Positions 60,590-64,000 of a stretch of 64,000 nt of DNA are shown in pieces. The stretch is from positions 62,001-126,000 of IMG/VR virus record IMGVR_UViG_3300048597_000634; one strand, 5' to 3'. The stretch's first letter is position 1. The number at the start of each line of letters is the position of its first letter. This DNA comes from a virus. The notes below the pieces were generated by a model that saw nothing but the letters and a program-made list of their open reading frames with translations, was not told the DNA's origin and did not search any database. The position numbers and the translations under genes were made by a program.

Positions 60590-60932
60590 TGGCTTCTATT
60601 AATAGATGTCTAGCGCTTGCCAGTTTAGCTTCTACATCGAACCATTCGTAATCATCGATTTTAGAAGCATAGCCCATGGGACCTAATAAGACTTGGCGGT
60701 GATTGATTTGAGATATATACCAACCAGCCGGCAAGATACCGTTTAGTCTTTCTTTAGTGGTGTTGGTTGGCCAACCAGCTAATGAGTACAATACCCTGCC
60801 GGTTTCTGGGTCTCGTTTAGCTATGCAATTGCCGTGGAGCCAGACCTTGAGCCCGTCTGTTTCTGTATTTGATTTACGCCAAGCCTCTTGTCTAAGCCAA
60901 GCTTGGCGGAGTTCTTTAGTGATTTTCCGCAT
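60579..60932 (-). CDS. Unknown protein
   Basis: 117 residues, beta-rich (KVWLHGNCIAKRDPETGRVLYSLAGW). Charged helix at the start. Lies between the endolysin and the small overlapping gene. No family recognised. Confidence 0.55.
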   Translation of the reverse strand: MRKITKELRQAWLRQEAWRKSNTETDGLKVWLHGNCIAKRDPETGRVLYSLAGWPTNTTKERLNGILPAGWYISQINHRQVLLGPMGYASKIDDYEWFDVEAKLASARHLLIEANAA

Positions 60933-60947
60933 GGGTTTCTGATGGTT

Positions 60948-61697
60948 TCAGCTTTTGATGTGCTTTTTACATAGCTCGAAGTAGTGTTCTCTTTCTGCTA
61001 AACCGTTAAGACCGCCGTTGATAATGCGGGTAATGATTTTAACGGTGGCGCCGCGGTCGGCGGTATTGTTCAGCTTATTTTGTTGCCAGAACCAACCGGC
61101 GGAGCAGAAGGGGTATTTAGCCGCGGTGTAAGAGGCGCCTTGTACGATTACTTGAGCATCGCCTATGTCGTTAGCGAAGCGTTGGTAATTATAGCGACCT
61201 GTCAGCATTAGACCGCCGCTGCCTTTGAACTTAGGTCCATCGCCAGGGCGATTATTACCAAGGTTTTGTCTACCCTCGTAGGCTTCTCCAGAGGCTAATT
61301 CAAGCCACCATTGACCGCCGCCGGTTTCATGAGCTACTTGAGACAGAAAATGCCAGGCGCGGGGTCCTGGCACGATGTCATACTTCTTAAGGCAGCGGTT
61401 AAGGTCTTCGAGTTGAGTAACGGTTAACTGTCTGCCGAAGATATTGGTTATCTGGTCATTGGTTACCCATAGTGTTTTTTCTTTAGCGTTGTTGTAGTGG
61501 TGTTCTAGGTTAGCCAGGGATTCATCGGCGTATTTATCGAGGTTAACCTCATGGGCTAGTCGTTTGAATTGAGCCCAGGCAGCGTGGGTTTTGGGACCTG
61601 GGTCACCGTCTATGGGACCTGGGTCGATGCCGATGGTTTTGAGCTTTTGTTGGATAGAGCGGATGAGGTTAGTGTCTGCGGCGGTTAGTGGTTGCAT
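60948..61697 (-). CDS. Endolysin: peptidoglycan-binding plus GH19 muramidase/chitinase-type domain
   Basis: 249 residues. Residues 1-45 are a peptidoglycan-binding repeat (IRSIQQKLKTIGIDPG, then DGDPGPKTHAAWAQF). Residues about 80-249 are a GH19 lysozyme-like domain: FLSQVAHETGG with catalytic E124, GLMLTGRYNYQRFA, SAGWFWQQNKLN, and RIINGGLNGLAER, all standard family strings. It cuts the wall at lysis. It lacks a signal peptide, so it needs a holin or other export. Unusually, it sits in the replication strand, two bases after the HNH gene. Confidence 0.9.
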   Translation of the reverse strand: MQPLTAADTNLIRSIQQKLKTIGIDPGPIDGDPGPKTHAAWAQFKRLAHEVNLDKYADESLANLEHHYNNAKEKTLWVTNDQITNIFGRQLTVTQLEDLNRCLKKYDIVPGPRAWHFLSQVAHETGGGQWWLELASGEAYEGRQNLGNNRPGDGPKFKGSGGLMLTGRYNYQRFANDIGDAQVIVQGASYTAAKYPFCSAGWFWQQNKLNNTADRGATVKIITRIINGGLNGLAEREHYFELCKKHIKS

Positions 61698-61699
61698 GA

Positions 61700-62374
61700 C
61701 TATGTGTTATAGCGAAGATGTGGGTTCTTTTCGTGTAGGCACTTGAAGATCCAAGAAGTCATCCAATTAGGCATGTGGGTGCGGACTAAGGTGTTGTATA
61801 GCTTTTTAACCGGCAGACCTTTTTGGATGATACCTAGAGCCAGCTTAACTTCATGGCCGCTACGAGAGAGACTAACTGCCGCCAAGGTTTGTTGGAGAAT
61901 GTTAGCGAGGAAGTGGATTGGATTGGTAATTGTTTCGCCTTGTTTGTTAAAGGGCGTGGGCTCTTCTGACTTAGGTCGTCCTATCAATGGAGTATTGGTG
62001 GCAGAGCTTACTATGATGTGGTCTTGTTTGCTGAGGTAAGTTAGGTTTTCTGGGCGATTATCATCAGTAACACCATTGATGTGATGTACTTCGACGACGC
62101 CTTCTTCAGCCTTGAAACCATTTGAGAGAGCTTTATACCCACCGCAGGCGTAGAAAGCGACTATTTGGGAGACGCCGACTATTTCACCGTTGTTCGTGGT
62201 GTGAAAATCAAAGAAACCTGAGCGGGTTAAGGTGCGAAAGACCGACTTATTATCTGCACGTTTAGCGAAGAGTCTGCCAGACTTTTTGCACTTGATGGTT
62301 TTAATGACATTGAGAATGGCGCCTAATCGGAGTTTAGCCCGTTCGGCGCCCATGCTAGCATTCTTATTACTCAT
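61700..62374 (-). CDS. HNH endonuclease directly downstream of the HEARO-like RNA
   Basis: 224 residues from the ATG at 62374; a GTG at 62431 lies in the RNA and would add 19 residues. HNH core EVHHINGVTDDNRPENL (about residues 95-110), preceded by a FYACGGYKALSNG segment typical of phage HNH proteins. The C-terminal 110 residues are helical and basic, perhaps DNA-binding. No RuvC motifs, bridge helix or P1 interaction domain is seen, so this is not IscB or IsrB. It may use the RNA, or may have landed beside it. Confidence 0.75.
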   Translation of the reverse strand: MSNKNASMGAERAKLRLGAILNVIKTIKCKKSGRLFAKRADNKSVFRTLTRSGFFDFHTTNNGEIVGVSQIVAFYACGGYKALSNGFKAEEGVVEVHHINGVTDDNRPENLTYLSKQDHIIVSSATNTPLIGRPKSEEPTPFNKQGETITNPIHFLANILQQTLAAVSLSRSGHEVKLALGIIQKGLPVKKLYNTLVRTHMPNWMTSWIFKCLHEKNPHLRYNT

Positions 62375-62402
62375 AGGCTTAGGGATGAATGGTAGACACA
62401 CT

Positions 62403-62660
62403 GATCCTATCGAACACTCAGATAGAACCACGGTTTAAACATTCAGCCCCTACGGCTTTTTATGCACAGATCTTGGGGTGCGCCGGCCTATCATCCCTTG
62501 TCTCTAGGATCAGTTCCGATGCTATCTGTCCCGGCGAATTAAGCCCGTAGGCCTACCCTCTTCCGTATGCTGATTAATGGAAGGTCCCACGCCCGGACAC
62601 ATAGGGTTGTGGTATCGACATCCGGCCCATGTCCCCAAGAGGATGGTGTCCGGCTTGCCG
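62403..62660 (-). ncRNA. HEARO-like structured RNA (omega-RNA family of IscB/IsrB)
   Basis: A 240-bp G+C-rich island without a supported ORF in either strand, unlike everything around it. Read on the minus strand it begins GGCAAGCCGGACACC. Long-range helices I can pair: CCGGACAC (62646-62653) with GTGTCCGG (62593-62600); CTTCC/GGAAG (62560-62583); GCCTACGGGCTT (62541-62552) with AAGC-CGTAGG (62446-62458); CGCCGG (62531-62536) with CCGGCG (62481-62486); and a final GGTTCTATC hairpin (62403-62429). The order of the conserved strings (AGCCGGACACC, GTCCGGGCG, CGCCGGG, AGGCCGG, GTAGGGGCTGAA, CCGTGGTTCTATC) matches my memory of HEARO. No search was run. Guide bases in this family lie at the 5' end, here just past 62660. 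Confidence 0.6.
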
Positions 62661-62675
62661 ATAAAAATAATCATA

Positions 62676-63185
62676 TCACAGCTTACCTAATCTTTCTAAA
62701 CAATCTCTACAAACGCCGCAATGGCGGCAGTCTACTTTGCTGGATAGTATTTGTAAGTCATTATTAGAGCCGAGGTCAACCGTTACAAGACTACCGGAGA
62801 AGCCACGTTCAATCTCTTTATAGCGGGACGCTATAGTTAGTCTTTTATTCTCTATTAAGGCTTTTTTCCTAGCTTCTTTCTGCTCTAGAGACTCTAAGCG
62901 TAGTCGAACGCCTTTCGTCGGTAAAGCTATGAGGTTGACAGTGGTTGGGAGAACATGTTTGAGATAGTTAAAAACCTGCGGTATTTCTTTAACACGGAAC
63001 ATATACGCAGATCTGGGGCTTTGTACGAAGCGATAGTTGTTTAAGCCGGGCTCTTTTGCTACCCACTGGCTCCGTTTGTTAATCCAGTCAACTCTAATAT
63101 AGCGGGTAGATACTATGTGTGGTCCTGGTTTGTGCACCTTCTCACGAGGTCGTCGCTCTCTCTTAGGTTTAGTTTTTCTCGCCAT
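62676..63185 (-). CDS. Basic protein with C-terminal Cys cluster
   Basis: 169 residues, ATG preceded by GAGGAG and overlapping the stop of the chaperone gene (TAATG). Basic N-terminus (KTKPKRERRPREK), and a C-terminal CRHCGVCRDCLERLG zinc-knuckle-like motif. Possibly a nucleic-acid-binding regulator. Its stop lies 15 bases before the HEARO-like RNA starts. No family recognised. Confidence 0.6.
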   Translation of the reverse strand: MARKTKPKRERRPREKVHKPGPHIVSTRYIRVDWINKRSQWVAKEPGLNNYRFVQSPRSAYMFRVKEIPQVFNYLKHVLPTTVNLIALPTKGVRLRLESLEQKEARKKALIENKRLTIASRYKEIERGFSGSLVTVDLGSNNDLQILSSKVDCRHCGVCRDCLERLGKL

Positions 63186-63715
63186 TAAACTCCTCGAATA
63201 ATATCCACAAATTCAGCAGGTAAGTCACAATTAACTGCCAGGTCTGCCCATTCATCTCTATGTGCTTGAGTAACGCCGGCTAGTTGACAGTACAACGGGA
63301 ATATCTGGCTAAAGTTATCTAGCCCATGGGTAGTAATCATCAGATATGCCAGGTCTAGCTTGCCCGCCAGCGTCGGGTTAATGGTAACTAATGCTAAATC
63401 ATAACTGACTTTAGCTGCGTTGGTAGTAAGGGCGGCGTTAAAGGATATCCAATTGGGGGTAGGGGGCGGTGTTGGTAGGGGTTCTGTGACCCAACCTAAG
63501 ACCCATACACCGTTGACCAAGTCAGGGTGGCTAGCTAGAAATAAGCGGTGGGTTTCCGGGTTGTAAGTAGGTGGCTCAGCAGTGATTACTTCTGCCGCGT
63601 TGTAATCTTCTAAGTAGAAATCTTTTAAGTCGACTGGGAAACTGGTGTTTGGGTAGTCTTGCTGTAAGTCGTAAAGGGTGTAAGGATACTTTTCGTCAGA
63701 TAGTCTAATTAACAT
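63185..63715 (-). CDS. Tail-fibre assembly chaperone-like protein (copy 2)
   Basis: 176 residues. Ends RDEWADLAVNCDLPAEFVDI, the same C-terminal pattern as the protein at 22961. Residues about 50-80 contain a Trp/Pro-rich strand. It follows the fibre end by 2 bases (TAAAAATG), exactly the place of a fibre chaperone. Family uncertain; the pairing is the evidence. Confidence 0.55.
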   Translation of the reverse strand: MLIRLSDEKYPYTLYDLQQDYPNTSFPVDLKDFYLEDYNAAEVITAEPPTYNPETHRLFLASHPDLVNGVWVLGWVTEPLPTPPPTPNWISFNAALTTNAAKVSYDLALVTINPTLAGKLDLAYLMITTHGLDNFSQIFPLYCQLAGVTQAHRDEWADLAVNCDLPAEFVDIIRGV

Positions 63716-63717
63716 TT

Positions 63718-64000
63718 TTAAACATCCCCTGTGTTAGTAGACGGGAAAGCGCGCCCTGCACCCCATATTATACGTACAGCACCAGCACCACCAGTACCTG
63801 TGTTTGAGTTAGCAACGCCAGCGCCACCACCATAGAATCCTCCATTTCTTACTTCTGCTTGATTAATTCCAGCAATAAGATTCGAACTTTTTCCTCCGTG
63901 CTGTCCCCCACTCCCACCAGATCCTCCATTAATAACTCCTGCAGAATTAGTGCTCCCGTTGTTGGAGCCATTACCTCCTACACCATTTTCTCCTTGTCCT
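63718..64000 (-). CDS. Tail fibre C-terminus, gene cut by window edge
   Basis: Open on the minus strand from the right edge to TAA at 63718-63720; 93 residues visible. Very Gly/Asn/Ser-rich, with the last residues GAVRIIWGAGRAFPSTNTGD. This end is a hallmark of cyanophage and T4-like fibre tips with Gly-rich receptor-binding loops. It is the second fibre in the window and lies on the other strand from the first. Confidence 0.8.
   Translation of the reverse strand, partial: GQGENGVGGNGSNNGSTNSAGVINGGSGGSGGQHGGKSSNLIAGINQAEVRNGGFYGGGAGVANSNTGTGGAGAVRIIWGAGRAFPSTNTGDV

Noticed and set aside
61700-62374. IscB or IsrB nuclease
   Set aside because: Only the HNH core is visible; no RuvC motifs and the protein is too short.
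62403-62660. Group I intron with HNH endonuclease
   Set aside because: I could not place the conserved P7/P3 core, and no neighbouring gene is visibly interrupted; the HEARO-like order fits better. Not excluded.
62567-62767. 66-residue plus-strand ORF over the structured RNA
   Set aside because: Runs through the non-coding island into the opposite-strand gene, with no start site or family resemblance.
1-64000. Integrated prophage with host flanks
   Set aside because: No host gene is recognisable on either side; both edges are in phage structural genes.

Overview
The window is almost entirely phage DNA, and most likely comes from a large temperate myovirus of a cyanobacterium. The phage call rests on a contractile sheath, tube, baseplate hub, gp25-like and gpJ-like wedge genes, fibres, a large terminase and a giant tape measure. 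The cyanobacterial call is an inference. It rests on a tRNA-Arg(UCU)-like attachment block resembling cyanobacterial tRNA genes, a C-terminal fibre motif (RIIWG...AFPSTNT) familiar from cyanophages, and a HEARO-like RNA of a family common in cyanobacteria. No host gene is recognisable, so the integrase and att region look like attP inside a phage genome rather than a prophage border.

Layout. From 2 to 45116 all genes are on the plus strand and form a virion (late) module. In order they are: a neck or tail-end protein cut by the window edge, sheath, tube, a two-piece hub, an OB-fold spike, a beta-helix spike, gp25-like and gpJ-like wedge proteins, a holin-like protein, fibres with a BspA-type repeat adhesin and a fibre-chaperone-like protein, the large terminase, and one 6,114-residue tape-measure gene covering 18.3 kb. 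The tape measure carries a protein-kinase-like domain, a glycine zipper, a lysozyme-like domain, a VanY-like peptidase and an M23-like peptidase.

From 45113 to 47183 lies an integration region: a tyrosine integrase, paired GGCTTAAA repeats that look like integrase arm sites, a free-standing HNH endonuclease, and a 55-nt copy of the 5' part of a tRNA-Arg gene with its own TATAAT box.

From 47310 to 64000 all genes are on the minus strand. This is a nucleotide-metabolism and replication module: class I ribonucleotide reductase (nrdA with one intein, nrdB with two), an HTH protein, a possible HU-like protein, a PD-(D/E)XK nuclease with a four-cysteine signature, a RuvC-like resolvase, a CHC2/Toprim primase and a GH19 endolysin. 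At 61.7-62.7 kb, between the endolysin and a zinc-finger protein, sits a structured RNA resembling HEARO (the omega-RNA of IscB/IsrB nucleases). It is followed by an HNH protein that is not IscB. The right edge holds a second fibre-tip and chaperone pair.

How it fits together. Plus-strand products build and inject: sheath, tube and hub around an unusually long tape measure whose C-terminus carries wall-cutting domains. Minus-strand products make dNTPs, replicate and resolve DNA, and lyse the cell. The integrase and tRNA-like core allow lysogeny. Two HNH genes, three inteins and the HEARO-like RNA make this genome rich in homing-type mobile elements, and they sit at highly conserved targets (ribonucleotide reductase active sites, the att region).
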